Assembly (NCBI GenBank): GCA_028280885.1 | Contig: JANQKY010000043.1 | Span: forward strand, 1 to 64,000 | DNA from: Tepidamorphus sp. | Lineage (GTDB): Bacteria > Pseudomonadota > Alphaproteobacteria > Rhizobiales > Tepidamorphaceae | DNA length: 64,000 nucleotides | Direction: 5' to 3' | Shown here: positions 43,548 to 55,381 of the stretch, in pieces | How positions within the stretch are numbered: position 1 is the stretch's first letter | How the letters are laid out: every line of letters begins with the position of its first letter | Made by a program: the position numbers and the translations under genes | The notes under the pieces: generated by a model | Told to the model about the DNA's origin: nothing | Databases searched by the model: none | The model's input: only the letters and a program-made list of their open reading frames with translations

Positions 43548-44852
43548 ATGCCTGAGCAGATCGCAGATACCGAAAGGGCAGATAGCGACGGGCCAGAAAC
43601 GCATGGAGCGGTTGCCGATGACGTCGTGATCATCGGCGGCGGGCTGGCCGGTCTCTATTGCGCCCTGAGGCTTGCGCCGCGACCCGTCACGCTGATTTCC
43701 GCGATGCCGATCGAGCGCCCGGCCCCGATGGAGCAATCGAGCGCGGCGGCGTTTCAGCCGCCGGAAACGCCGGACGATCATGCCGACGAAACGGTCGCGC
43801 GCGGCGCCGGGCTTTCGAATGCGCGGATCGCCGCGCTGATGGCCGCCGAATGCGGCGCCCATCTCGACGCCCTGCAAGGCTTCCCGGCCGTGCTCGACAG
43901 GGACACCGGAGGGGACGGCCGGGACCTGCCGATCTATACCCGCCTGGCGCGGGCGGTGCGCGCGGCCGGCTCGATCCGGGTTCTGGAGGGCTATTCCGTC
44001 TCGGACCTGATCAAGGACGGCAACCGGGTCGCGGGCCTCCTCGCCAATGCCGACGATCCGGCATCCGGACCCGCCGAGATCCGTCTGGCGGCCCGGGCCG
44101 TCGTGATCGCGACCGGCGGCGCCGGCGGCCTCTATGCCCATACGACAAGCCCGCCGGGATCGTTCGGACAGGGGCTGGCGCTTGCCGCCAAGGCCGGCGC
44201 GCTGCTTGCCGACGCGGAGTTCGTCCGGTTTATCCCCATCGAGGACGGGCCCATGGCGGAAATGACGGCGGCGGCTGATTTTCACATCGGCGGCGTTCTG
44301 ACCGACGCCAGCGGGCGCACCAGCGTCGACGGTCTCTGGGCCTGCGGCGAGGTCGCCTCGACGGGTATCCACGGCGCCGGGCTGCATGCCCCGAACGCGG
44401 TGCTCGAAGCCCTGGTCTTCGCCGCCCGGGTGGCAAGCGACATTGCCGCGCTTTATCCCGCGCCGATCACGATGCCGATCCGGGCAGGCGCGACCAGTGC
44501 GTTCGGATCCGGCCTGTTTCGCGAAAGCGAGGCGACGGCGCGCCTGCGGCAGATCATGACGAATAAGGTCGGCGCGGCGCGCGACCGGGACGGCCTGATC
44601 GACGCGATCGGCCAGATCGCCGTCCTGGAACGCGAGGGCGGGCCGTCCTTCTGGTTTCGCAACATGATCATGGCGGCCCGGCTGATCGCCGTCTTCGCGC
44701 TGAAGCGGACCGAAAGCCGCGGCGTCCACCAACGCACGGATTTCGCCGCAAGCGACAGCGCCCAGGCCCGCCGGACCGTGCTGACGCTTGCCGAGGCGGA
44801 GCGGCTGGCCGCCGCGGAGGGCGCCGGTGTACGGATAACGGCCTGGGGATAA
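43548..44852 (+). CDS. NadB-like flavoprotein lacking the capping domain
   Basis: 434 residues. The FAD-binding fold is intact (G-G-G-L-A-G, 30-35; A-T-G-G-A-G-G-L-Y near 190; D-G-L-W-A-C-G-E-V-A-S-T-G later) and is close to L-aspartate oxidase. But E-F-V-R-F-I-P (224-230) is followed only 15 residues later by H-I-G-G-V-L-T-D (246-253); in normal NadB about 110-120 residues of capping domain with catalytic Arg/His/Glu lie between. The usual S-S-x-W-A-Q-G-G FAD stretch near residue 60 and the H-x-x-x-G-D-x-T-G region near 110 are also missing or shortened. There is no nadA or nadC beside it. It is probably a non-canonical or decaying NadB paralogue. Confidence 0.75.
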   Translation: MPEQIADTERADSDGPETHGAVADDVVIIGGGLAGLYCALRLAPRPVTLISAMPIERPAPMEQSSAAAFQPPETPDDHADETVARGAGLSNARIAALMAAECGAHLDALQGFPAVLDRDTGGDGRDLPIYTRLARAVRAAGSIRVLEGYSVSDLIKDGNRVAGLLANADDPASGPAEIRLAARAVVIATGGAGGLYAHTTSPPGSFGQGLALAAKAGALLADAEFVRFIPIEDGPMAEMTAAADFHIGGVLTDASGRTSVDGLWACGEVASTGIHGAGLHAPNAVLEALVFAARVASDIAALYPAPITMPIRAGATSAFGSGLFRESEATARLRQIMTNKVGAARDRDGLIDAIGQIAVLEREGGPSFWFRNMIMAARLIAVFALKRTESRGVHQRTDFAASDSAQARRTVLTLAEAERLAAAEGAGVRITAWG

Positions 44853-44867
44853 AGGGGACCGGGCCCC

Positions 44868-45995
44868 TCAGCGCTGGCCGGGACGCAGCTGATAGAAGAT
44901 ATGCGTGCCGACCTTCTCCACCTTGCGCAGCGCCCGGCTCCAGCGCGGGTTGACATAGGTGGCGTGGTAGTGGGTCGCGTTGCCGATGCCGTCCAGGAAA
45001 TAGTCCCCGTCGAGCGCCTCCTCGGCGATCATCATCGCGGTCGACCACGACCGCTTGTCGTTGACGCGCTCGGGCTGGCCGTCGCAGGCGAACGAGAACT
45101 GGCAGCGGTTGCGCCAGGTCTGGTTCTGGAAGACGACGCCGCAAACGGTGTCGGGATAGCGGTAGTCGAGCACGCGGTTGAGCACGACCTGGGCGACGGC
45201 GCGCTGGCCGGCCTCGGATTCGCCGCGCGCCTCGAAATAGATGGCGGTCGCAAGGCAGTGCCGGTCGCGGTCATAGTCGACGATGTCGATGCGGCCGCGG
45301 AACACGTCCTCGAGCGGCGTGGTCAATAGCGGCTGAAAGGCGAACACATTCTCGAAACCCGCCAGCGGATCGAGCGAGGCGACCATCACGTGCTTGCCGG
45401 ATTTCTTCGGCGGGTCGAAATCGCGAAACGACTGGATGAGGCTCTTTTCCTTCGCGCTCGGCGGCTCGATGACGAAGCGCGGCATGCGCATCAGGCCGCC
45501 GGAGCCCGGATCGACACGCAACCGCTGCGACTGTCCGGTCCGGCTCATCAGGAGATTGCCCTTGGTCTCGCGGACCACTTGCGGAAACGCCCGCTCCGGC
45601 GCCCGCCCGCCCATCACCGACCCGACCGCCACAGAGCCGGTCGTCATCGGATCGGCTGCCGCGAGGTTCGTCGGCGCCGTATGGGCGAAGGCAAGCGTCT
45701 CGTCGGGCGTGCCGAGCTTGCCGGTGCTGAGACCGACCGGCCGGTCGACCAGCGGACCGGACGCGCCGACCGGCAGGGCGACCTGCGCTTTGTGCTGCGA
45801 GCCGTAAGGCGTTGCGACAAGCGTTCTCTGCCAGCGCTGAACGGAATCGGTTTCAAGCTGGACGAAGCCGGCGGCGTCCTGATAGGCCGCCTGAACGGTC
45901 GTTGCCAGCAAGGCCGCGACGCCCAGGACGTAGGGGCGGATAAACCGCAGATGACGTCGCCCGGCTCCCCCGGAATGCGCTGCAATACCCCGCAC
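44868..45995 (-). CDS. Cell-wall hydrolase, SleB family
   Basis: 375 residues from a GTG at 45995, chosen because GGAG sits eight bases before it. A single membrane anchor (about 18-36) is followed by a long low-complexity region to about 190. The C-terminal SleB domain (about 250-370) has A-I-Y-F-E-A-R-G-E-S with the catalytic Glu, Q-V-V-L-N-R-V, C-Q-F-S-F-A-C-D-G and Y-H-A-T-Y-V-N-P. SleB-like enzymes are lytic transglycosylases; this one should act on peptidoglycan in the periplasm, with a role in growth or division. Longer in-frame starts upstream are possible. Confidence 0.82.
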   Translation of the reverse strand: MRGIAAHSGGAGRRHLRFIRPYVLGVAALLATTVQAAYQDAAGFVQLETDSVQRWQRTLVATPYGSQHKAQVALPVGASGPLVDRPVGLSTGKLGTPDETLAFAHTAPTNLAAADPMTTGSVAVGSVMGGRAPERAFPQVVRETKGNLLMSRTGQSQRLRVDPGSGGLMRMPRFVIEPPSAKEKSLIQSFRDFDPPKKSGKHVMVASLDPLAGFENVFAFQPLLTTPLEDVFRGRIDIVDYDRDRHCLATAIYFEARGESEAGQRAVAQVVLNRVLDYRYPDTVCGVVFQNQTWRNRCQFSFACDGQPERVNDKRSWSTAMMIAEEALDGDYFLDGIGNATHYHATYVNPRWSRALRKVEKVGTHIFYQLRPGQR

Positions 45996-46418
45996 GAGGC
46001 TTACTCCATACTGAATACGCAAAATCCGCCAGTATCGATCGCGGCGTATTGCGAACCGCCGACCAACATCCCTCTGGCGTGTGCGAGGCATCCCACCGTC
46101 CCCCCGCGACAACCGAGATTGCCGCGAATTTCTTTATGTTCGTTTAACTATGGAATGCGGCGGTTGTTCGGCGTTGCGCAAATGCACCGGCGGGCCGGGC
46201 CGGGGGCGGATGCAATCACTCCAGGCCACTTCGGGCAGACCGGGTACCGCCTATCTAGCGCTCTGAATTATCTGATAAAAACACGATAGTACGATCGCCT
46301 CGCGCGAGCGGTTGCGACGACGGCGCGCGGCCATGCCTGCGACCGGGCTCCGCCGATCGGGGGCCGGCAAAAGCAGCAAACATGGTTAACCTAGGGTTAC
46401 CGCGTTCGGCTCGGCGCC
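45996..46418. other. Intergenic region upstream of the cell-wall hydrolase
   Basis: This 423-base gap between the sleB-type gene and the ppdK stop holds a TTAA-N7-TTAC sequence at 46386-46400, near the CtrA box pattern, inside the palindrome-like GGTTAACC/GGGTTACC. An AT-rich patch at 46258-46290 could be a promoter. No small gene or RNA is supported. Confidence 0.4.
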
Positions 46419-49097
<2,679 letters not shown>

Positions 49098-49231
49098 GTC
49101 AAGCGTCCCTGAATGGCCGGGGAAGGGTCAGCCCGATCGGGCCGGGCGCTTCCCAATCGCCCAAAACGGCACGGGATTCAACGCTCTTGTCGGCAAATCT
49201 CAGGCGGCAACCAACTTCGCTGGGGTTCGGG

Positions 49232-49280
49232 CACTGCTGCCCGGTTCAGCGGCACCGGGCTTCGGTTTTCAGCCTGGCCA
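49232..49280. repeat. Family A tail, reverse orientation
   Basis: Its reverse complement aligns without gaps with 37078-37126 with eight mismatches in 49 bases, and also with the tail at 21290-21340. The arm part of family A is absent here, so the tail can occur alone. Confidence 0.65.
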
Positions 49281-49428
49281 TGCATCCAGACGTTATCCTC
49301 GCGCAGGCGGAAACCATGTAAGCTATTGCTTTTGGTTGGTTTTCTGCTGTGCTGCAGATGCCGCCACAGGGGGCGCTAGATCCCCGACCAAGTCGGGGAT
49401 AACGGCCGAATGTGTGGCCAAACACCTT

Positions 49429-49570
49429 CCCCTCGTCATCCCGGCCGCAGGCGAAGCCGGAGAGCCGGGATCGGGGAGCCCCGGCCTCACGTTTGAAACG
49501 ACTACGATGCGCCCCGGCTCCCCGATCCCGGATATTTGCTGGCGCAAATTCCGGGATGACGAGGGAGAGG
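49429..49570. repeat. Intergenic repeat family B, complete hairpin
   Basis: The left arm (49429-49490) and right arm (49511-49570) are inverted copies of the same unit, starting CCTCGTCATCCCGG and ending CCGGGATGACGAGG. The right arm aligns with 21098-21152. Confidence 0.7.
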
Positions 49571-49591
49571 TTCGGAGAAAGACACAGCCGA

Positions 49592-49735
49592 TCAGCTGAT
49601 GACGCCGAGGCCGAGAATGCCGATCAGGATCAGGTAGAAGGCGACCACGTAGTTGAGAATGCGCGGCACGATCAGGATGAGGATACCGGCGATCAGCGCG
49701 ACGATCGGCTGAATGGTGACGAGATCGACAGACAT
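49592..49735 (-). CDS. DUF3096-type membrane mini-protein
   Basis: 47 residues, beginning M-S-V-D-L and consisting almost entirely of two hydrophobic segments (P-I-V-A-L-I-A-G-I-L-I-L-I-V and Y-V-V-A-F-Y-L-I-L-I-G-I-L-G) around a short P-R-I-L-N turn. GGAGGG lies six bases before the ATG at 49735. It matches my memory of DUF3096, a small conserved membrane family of unknown function. Easily missed because of its size. It sits between ppdK and glyS. Confidence 0.75.
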   Translation of the reverse strand: MSVDLVTIQPIVALIAGILILIVPRILNYVVAFYLILIGILGLGVIS

Positions 49736-49792
49736 GGTTTTCCCTCCGGCTTGCCCATGGGCCCACATAGGACCCGGCCGGCATGCTAGCCG

Positions 49793-52090
49793 CTAACCGC
49801 CGATTCGGGAAAAGTCCGCGACCCGGTCCATGCCGGCGCGGATCTGCGACAAGAGCCGCAGCCGGTTGGCGCGCAATTGGGGAGGATCGGCATTGACCGT
49901 GACGGCATCGAAGAAGGCGTCGACGGGCCCCCGCAAGCCGGCGAGCGCCGACATGGCGGCGGCGAAATCCTCAGCCCGCAGCGCCGCCTCGACGGCGGAC
50001 GCGGTGGTCTCGATTTCCGCATACAGGGCGCGCTCCTCGTCCTGCGCGAAGGCGGACTTGTCCGGGACGCCGGAATAGGACTGGCCGTCCTTCTTCTCCT
50101 CGATCCGCAGGATATTGGCGGCACGCCGATAGGCCGTTAGCAGGCTCGCGCCATCCTCGCTGTCGAGAAAGGCGCCGAGCGCCTCGACGCGGCGGACGAT
50201 CATCAGGAGATCGTCGTTTTTTCCTGTCCCTGTCGCGCCTGCGGCGCTTCTCGCCTCTTGTTGGTTTTTTGTCTTCCCTGTCGCGCCTGCGGCACTCCTC
50301 GCCTCTTGTTGTCCCATCGCGAAAACGGCGTCCACAAGATCATGGCGGGCGCCCTCCTCGCGAAGCTGGACCTTCAGGCGGTCGGCGAAGAAGGCGAGCA
50401 GGTCGTCGGCGATCGCGGGGACCTTTTCCACGTCAGGGCGATGGGTCTTTGATATCTCCTCGCCGATCAGCTCGTGGATCTCCGCGCTCAGGCCCAGATT
50501 CCGGGTCGAGATCACATTGTCGATCGCCTGCGCCAGGGCGGCATCGGACGCCATTTCCGCCTCGATGCGATGCACGAGCGTTCCCAGGATCGAACGCAGG
50601 CGCAGGCGCTGCCGGTTTGCCAGCACGATGCGGATGATGCCCAGCGCCGCCCGTCTGAGCGCGAAGGGATCCTTCGAGCCGGTCGGCTTCTCGTCGATCG
50701 CCCAGAAGCCGCAGAGCATGTCGAGCTTGTCGGCGAGCGCGACGGCGATCGAGACCGGTGCTAAGGGAACATCGTCGCCAGCGCCGGCCGGCTTGTAGTG
50801 ATCGCGGATCGCGTCGGCGACCGCGATGTCCTCGCCCTGATCGAGCGCGTAGTAGCGGCCCATCAGGCCCTGCAGTTCCGGGAACTCGCCGACCATCTCG
50901 GTGACGAGATCGGCCTTGGCAAGCCGCGCGGCGCGCTCGGCCTTGGCCTGATCGGCGCCGACCAGGCCGCTCAGGTAGCTCGCGATCTTGGCGATCCGCT
51001 CGACGCGCTCGGCCTGGGTGCCGAGCTTCTCATGGAAGACGATGGCGCCAAGCTTCTTCGCCTGCTCCTCAAGCGGCACCTTCTTGTCGGTCTCGAAGAA
51101 GAAGCGGGCATCGGCCAGCCGGGCGGCAATCACGCGCTCGTTGCCGGCGACGATCTTCTTGCCGCCATCCTCTGCGACGAGGTTGGAGACGAGCAGGAAC
51201 CGGTTCGCCAGCGCACCCTCGCCATCCTTCAGCACGAAGCACTTCTGGTTAGCGCGGATCGTCAGCCGTACGACCTCCGGCGGGATTTCCAGGAAGGCCG
51301 GATCGAAGGCGCCCATCAGCACGACCGGCCATTCGACGAGGCCGGCGACCTCGGCGAGCAGCCCTTCATCCTCGATCACCTCGAGCCCCTGCGCGAAGGC
51401 GAGGTTGCGCGCGTCAGTCGCAATGATCTCACGCCGCCGCTCGGGATCGAGCACGACGAAGGCCTTTTCGAGCTTTGCGACATAATCGTCGAAGCGCTTC
51501 ACCTTAAAGGCGTCCGGCGCCAGGAAGCGATGGCCGCGCGTGTCGCGGCCCGATTTCAGGCCGTCGACCTCGAAGTCGACGATCTCGGTATCCTCGGTTT
51601 CCGGCCCGAACACACAGAGGATCGATTGCAGCGGCCTCACCCAGCGCAGCGATCCATCGCCCCAGCGCATCGATTTCGGCCAGGGAAAGCGGCGGATCAC
51701 GTCGGGCACGATCTCGGCGATCACATCCTTGGCGTCGCGGCCAGGCTTCTCGATGATAGCGACGTAGAAATCGCCCTTCTTCGGATCGCTCCGGACCGTC
51801 GCCTGCTCCACAGAAGCAAGACCGGCGGCTTTCAGGAAACCGGCAAGCGCCTTTTCCGGCGCGCCGACGCGCGGGCCTTTGCGCTCCTCGCGCGTATCCG
51901 GGCTGCGCGGCGGCAGGCCGGAGACGTTCAGCGTCAGCCGGCGCGGCGTCGAATAGGCGCGGGCGGCCTCGTAGACGAGGCCTGAATCGACGAGCGCGTC
52001 GGTGACGAGCTTGCGCAGGTCATCGGCCGCCTTCGCCTGCATGCGGGCGGGGATTTCTTCGGAAAACAGTTCGAGCAGAAGATCGGGCAT
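49793..52090 (-). CDS. glyS: Glycyl-tRNA synthetase beta subunit
   Basis: 765 residues, longer than most alphaproteobacterial beta subunits. It begins [16 protein letters not shown] and ends with the anticodon-binding region. It pairs with the alpha subunit to charge tRNA-Gly. At about 593-625 lies an extra in-frame block with two copies of [11 protein letters not shown], encoded by the repeats at 50227-50311 and absent from the family as I know it. The ribosome site GAGG overlaps the stop of the fic gene 7 bases upstream, so translation may depend on fic. Confidence 0.93.
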   Translation of the reverse strand: MPDLLLELFSEEIPARMQAKAADDLRKLVTDALVDSGLVYEAARAYSTPRRLTLNVSGLPPRSPDTREERKGPRVGAPEKALAGFLKAAGLASVEQATVRSDPKKGDFYVAIIEKPGRDAKDVIAEIVPDVIRRFPWPKSMRWGDGSLRWVRPLQSILCVFGPETEDTEIVDFEVDGLKSGRDTRGHRFLAPDAFKVKRFDDYVAKLEKAFVVLDPERRREIIATDARNLAFAQGLEVIEDEGLLAEVAGLVEWPVVLMGAFDPAFLEIPPEVVRLTIRANQKCFVLKDGEGALANRFLLVSNLVAEDGGKKIVAGNERVIAARLADARFFFETDKKVPLEEQAKKLGAIVFHEKLGTQAERVERIAKIASYLSGLVGADQAKAERAARLAKADLVTEMVGEFPELQGLMGRYYALDQGEDIAVADAIRDHYKPAGAGDDVPLAPVSIAVALADKLDMLCGFWAIDEKPTGSKDPFALRRAALGIIRIVLANRQRLRLRSILGTLVHRIEAEMASDAALAQAIDNVISTRNLGLSAEIHELIGEEISKTHRPDVEKVPAIADDLLAFFADRLKVQLREEGARHDLVDAVFAMGQQEARSAAGATGKTKNQQEARSAAGATGTGKNDDLLMIVRRVEALGAFLDSEDGASLLTAYRRAANILRIEEKKDGQSYSGVPDKSAFAQDEERALYAEIETTASAVEAALRAEDFAAAMSALAGLRGPVDAFFDAVTVNADPPQLRANRLRLLSQIRAGMDRVADFSRIGG
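50227..50311 (-). repeat. In-frame coding repeat family C, two copies in glyS
   Basis: Copies at 50227-50263 and 50275-50311 (37 bases each, two differences), 48 bases apart start to start, so in frame. Each contains a GCGCC-GCA-GGCGC mini-hairpin and is followed, on the gene strand, by an A-rich tract. A third copy lies in glyQ (53566-53600). The encoded peptide is the same in all three. Confidence 0.8.
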
Positions 52091-52097
52091 GAGAACC

Positions 52098-53249
52098 TCA
52101 GATATTGCTTATCGCGAGCAGCACATCACGCGCTGCAAAGTATTTTGGATGTGAAGTCTCAGGCAACTCTTCGACTATGCCACTGTTCATAAAAATATCG
52201 ACATTCTTTTGTGCGGATCGATAGGTTACCCCTAAGTACTCTGCAATTTGGGGAATTGAAAATACCGGACGCTCGAATACATAATCAGCGATAGATAAAA
52301 GCAGCGCTGAGCGACCGGATTGCTGCAGGCTCGCACGATAAGAAGCACGCAAGTCGAGCAATTGGTCAGCGACTTGCACTGAGCGCTCCGCAGAAGTCCG
52401 AATTGCGTGAAGAAAAAATTCAATCCATGAAATCCAATCGCCTGTACGCGATACACCATACATTAGATCTATGTACTCGTCCTTGTGCTCTTCGAAGAAG
52501 GGGCTGAGATACAATAGCGGGCTTTGGATAACGCCTCGCTCAAACAGAAACACCGGAATCAGAATGCGCCCGACGCGACCATTACCGTCTGGAAACGGAT
52601 GAATGGTCTCGAACTGGTAGTGGATCAGCGCGGCGTCGATAAGAGCCGGAATTGTTTGCCGGTCATCCCTTTGAATGTACCGTTCCAGATCATTCATCGC
52701 CGCAATGCTCTGTTGAGGAGGCGGAGGAACAAACCTAGCTTTGTCGATTGTTCGAGCACCTATCCAATTCTGCTGTGTCTTGAACTCACCCGGCCGTATG
52801 GACGAACCCCTGCATTTTGTCACACCCCGCAAGAGTGTTGCATGTGCATTGCATATCAATCGCAAACACAGAGGCAGGCTTTCAAGGCTGTCTATTGCTT
52901 CCTTCAACGCCCGGGAGTAATTCCAGACTTCGCGTGTATCGAATTTGTCGTCTCGTTCCAGCCCAGCATCCAGCAACATCAATTCGTCCAGCGTCGTATA
53001 GGTGCCTTCCATACTGGAGGAGGTCAGAGCTTCCTTGGTTTGAAGAGGGCGAATTAACAAATATGGATTGTCGAGGGTCCGACCAATACCATTGAGTTCT
53101 CCGATTGCCCGCGACGCCTCAGCCAATTCCATGATTACAGGTCCGAAGTCGAGGGTTGGCGGCAACGGCGCGGGCACAAATGCCCATGCGTGCTCCGGAG
53201 TCTGAACGAGGGAGCCAGACGGGGACGTTTCGAATTGTGCCTTGTCCAT
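52098..53249 (-). CDS. Fic-family AMP-transferase-like protein inserted in the glyQS locus
   Basis: 383 residues. Active-site motif [12 protein letters not shown] (217-228) with catalytic His217. The N-terminal inhibitory motif S-x-x-x-E-G is at 77-82 (Glu81), which places it in class II Fic proteins, normally held inactive until the Glu moves. The C-terminal 60 residues ([18 protein letters not shown]) resemble a winged helix. Base composition is clearly lower in GC than glyQ and glyS (25 of 60 in 52201-52260), so it is likely acquired. It separates glyQ from glyS. Confidence 0.88.
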   Translation of the reverse strand: MDKAQFETSPSGSLVQTPEHAWAFVPAPLPPTLDFGPVIMELAEASRAIGELNGIGRTLDNPYLLIRPLQTKEALTSSSMEGTYTTLDELMLLDAGLERDDKFDTREVWNYSRALKEAIDSLESLPLCLRLICNAHATLLRGVTKCRGSSIRPGEFKTQQNWIGARTIDKARFVPPPPQQSIAAMNDLERYIQRDDRQTIPALIDAALIHYQFETIHPFPDGNGRVGRILIPVFLFERGVIQSPLLYLSPFFEEHKDEYIDLMYGVSRTGDWISWIEFFLHAIRTSAERSVQVADQLLDLRASYRASLQQSGRSALLLSIADYVFERPVFSIPQIAEYLGVTYRSAQKNVDIFMNSGIVEELPETSHPKYFAARDVLLAISNI

Positions 53250-53266
53250 CTTACAAATCCCACCCG

Positions 53267-53300
53267 GATATTATACTAAATGGCGGTTTTGTATAATATC
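53267..53300. promoter_or_regulatory. Palindromic operator/promoter of the fic gene
   Basis: Perfect 10-base arms GATATTATAC (53267-53276) and GTATAATATC (53291-53300), 14 bases apart, 18 bases before the fic ATG. On the reverse strand the near arm contains TATAAT, a plausible -10. A Fic protein with a C-terminal winged helix could bind it to control itself; this is inference. Confidence 0.55.
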
Positions 53301-53365
53301 GGGCGCGGAAATTTTACCGCAGTGCATAATGCACGATGGAATTTGTCCAGCACAGCGCTTCAGTA

Positions 53366-54373
53366 TCATAAGCGAAAACCGCCGCCGGCTTCGGTTGCAA
53401 GCCAGGCCTCGCCGCAGCCCTTGGCGAGCTCGCGCACCCGCAGGATGTAGCTCTGGCGTTCGGTGACCGAGATCACGCCGCGCGCGTCGAGCAGGTTGAA
53501 GACGTGGCTCGCCTTGATGCACTGGTCGTAGGCCGGGAGCGCCATGAGATGGCGGTTTTTTTGTGTCCCTGTCGCGCCTGCGGCGCTCCTCGCCTCTTGT
53601 CTGGCCCCAATCTCGCCTTCGGTATCCACCCCCCGGGTGTCCCAGCCCGCCTCCAGGTAGCGCTGGCAGGCGGCTTCGGCGTCGCGGAAGTGGCGGAACA
53701 GCATGTCGGTGTCGGCGTATTCGAAATTGTGCCGCGAATATTCCTGCTCGGCCTGCAAAAACACATCGCCATAGGAGACGCGCTCGGCGCCGTCGCGGCC
53801 GTTGAAGTTCAGGTCATAGACGTTGTCAACGCCCTGCACATACATGGCAAGCCGTTCCAGCCCATAGGTCAGTTCGCCGGAGACCGGCGCGCAATCGAAG
53901 CCCGCGACCTGCTGAAAGTACGTGAACTGCGAGACCTCCATGCCGTCGCACCAGACCTCCCAGCCGAGCCCCCAGGCGCCCAGCGTCGGGCTTTCCCAGT
54001 CGTCCTCGACGAAGCGGATGTCGTGGTTCTTCGGGTCGATGCCGATCTCGTAGAGCGAGCCGAGATAGAGGTCCTGCAGATCCGGCGGCGAGGGCTTCAG
54101 GATCACCTGGAACTGATAGTAGTGCTGCAGCCGGTTGGGGTTCTCGCCATAGCGGCCGTCCTTGGGCCGGCGCGAGGGCTGGACATAGGCCGCGTTCCAC
54201 GCCTTCGGCCCGAGCGAGCGCAGGGTGGTCGCCGGGTGGAAGGTGCCGGCGCCGACCTCCATGTCGTAGGGCTGCAGGATGACGCAGCCATAGGCCGCCC
54301 AATAGCGCTGCAGGGCAAGGATCAGCCCCTGAAAGGACCGGGTCGGGTCAAGCGGATCGGCGGACGTCGCCAT
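53366..54373 (-). CDS. glyQ: Glycyl-tRNA synthetase alpha subunit
   Basis: 335 residues, longer than the usual 290-320. The core is typical: [28 protein letters not shown], and [16 protein letters not shown] near the end. It catalyses glycyl-adenylate formation with the beta subunit. At about residues 248-276 there is an extra block including [11 protein letters not shown], encoded by the repeat at 53566-53600, just before the conserved L-P-A-Y-D-Q-C. Transcribed with fic and glyS downstream. Confidence 0.94.
   Translation of the reverse strand: MATSADPLDPTRSFQGLILALQRYWAAYGCVILQPYDMEVGAGTFHPATTLRSLGPKAWNAAYVQPSRRPKDGRYGENPNRLQHYYQFQVILKPSPPDLQDLYLGSLYEIGIDPKNHDIRFVEDDWESPTLGAWGLGWEVWCDGMEVSQFTYFQQVAGFDCAPVSGELTYGLERLAMYVQGVDNVYDLNFNGRDGAERVSYGDVFLQAEQEYSRHNFEYADTDMLFRHFRDAEAACQRYLEAGWDTRGVDTEGEIGARQEARSAAGATGTQKNRHLMALPAYDQCIKASHVFNLLDARGVISVTERQSYILRVRELAKGCGEAWLATEAGGGFRL
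53566..53600 (-). repeat. In-frame coding repeat family C, copy in glyQ
   Basis: Near-identical to the two glyS copies and read in the same frame, giving the same peptide. An A-rich tract follows on the gene strand. It sits at the edge of a conserved block, as expected for tolerated insertion. Confidence 0.8.
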
Positions 54374-54499
54374 GATAAATCCTATCGGGATGGGAGGGGC
54401 CTGGGGAAAGGCCGAAGTAAGTCAGTATTGACTGATTGCGCGGACGCTATCGGCGCCCCCAGCCAAGGTCAAGCGCCAGGCCCGCATATTCAAACAGCC

Positions 54500-55381
54500 C
54501 TACAGCCCGAACCGCGACCAGAGCGACCGGGTTTCCACCGCCGAGATCAGATCGTCGGCCAGGCCCGCGCCGAGACCGGGTAGCCCGTTCGCGATACGGT
54601 CGGCGGACGCGCCCGGGCGCAGGCGGCGCAGCAGGCCGCCGCGGCCGGTCGGGATCGCCACCAGGCGCACCTTCTCGCCGTAGCGCTCCTTCATCACGCC
54701 GTTGATCTCGCCGAGCCGGTCGACGAGGCCCAGTTCCAGCGCCTTGCCGCCGGTCCAGAACTCGCCGGAGTACAGCAGCCGGTCCGACCCCTTCAGCGCC
54801 TCGCCGCGGCGCGCCTTGACCATGTCGATGAAGACCGTGTGGATCTCCTTCTGAAGCGCCTTCACGCGCCGCACGTCCTCGGGCTTCTCCTCCTGGAAGG
54901 GATCAAGGGTCACCTTGCGGGTGCCGGCGGTATAGACCCGGCGGTCGATTCCGAGCTTGTCGATCGCCTTGTCGAAGCCGAAGGTCGCAGCGACCACGCC
55001 GATCGAGCCGACGATCGAGGTCGGATCGGCGACGATCTCGTCGCCGGCAAGCGCCAGCATGTAGCCGCCGGACGCCGCCACATCCTCGACGAAGACGAAG
55101 ACCGGCTTGCCATGCTTGTCGGCAAGGTCGCGGATGCGCCGGTAGATCAGCCGGCTCTGGGCGGGCGAGCCGCCGGGCGAATTGATGATGATCGCGACGG
55201 CCGCCGCCCGCTTGATCTTGAAGGCCCGCTCCAGCGGCGCGGCAAGAGCGGCGATCGACAGGCCGGGACGCAGCGGCGTCGCCATGCCGATCGGGCCGGT
55301 AAGCCGCAGCACCGGCACCAGCGGATGGCGCTCGCGAAAGCGGGCGGGCAACAGATTACGCAGCGGATCGATCAGGCTCAT
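54500..55381 (-). CDS. S49-family peptidase (SppA-like)
   Basis: 293 residues. Catalytic Ser in D-V-A-A-S-G-G-Y-M, and G-S-I-G-V-V-A follows, as in short SppA/SohB-type signal peptide peptidases. These cleave leftover signal peptides or membrane proteins in the inner membrane. Here the N-terminus is only weakly hydrophobic. It lies upstream of glyQ, a typical place in Hyphomicrobiales. Confidence 0.9.
   Translation of the reverse strand: MSLIDPLRNLLPARFRERHPLVPVLRLTGPIGMATPLRPGLSIAALAAPLERAFKIKRAAAVAIIINSPGGSPAQSRLIYRRIRDLADKHGKPVFVFVEDVAASGGYMLALAGDEIVADPTSIVGSIGVVAATFGFDKAIDKLGIDRRVYTAGTRKVTLDPFQEEKPEDVRRVKALQKEIHTVFIDMVKARRGEALKGSDRLLYSGEFWTGGKALELGLVDRLGEINGVMKERYGEKVRLVAIPTGRGGLLRRLRPGASADRIANGLPGLGAGLADDLISAVETRSLWSRFGL

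Larger units (their letters stand above)
49098..49591. other. Repeat cluster between ppdK and the DUF3096 gene
   Basis: This 494-base gap contains a reverse copy of the family A tail (49232-49280), a short perfect hairpin (about 49380-49400, ATCCCCGAC paired with GTCGGGGAT), and a full family B hairpin (49429-49570). No coding region is supported. Confidence 0.65.

Noticed and set aside
46386..46400. CtrA-like box TTAA-N7-TTAC
   Set aside because: Only one half is perfect, and it lies about 390 bases from the nearest start codon. A single near match in a GC-rich genome is weak evidence.
50221..50311. glyS/glyQ repeats as intrinsic terminators
   Set aside because: On the coding strand the stem is followed by A, not T. 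On the other strand the T-run comes before the stem. They also lie inside essential genes.
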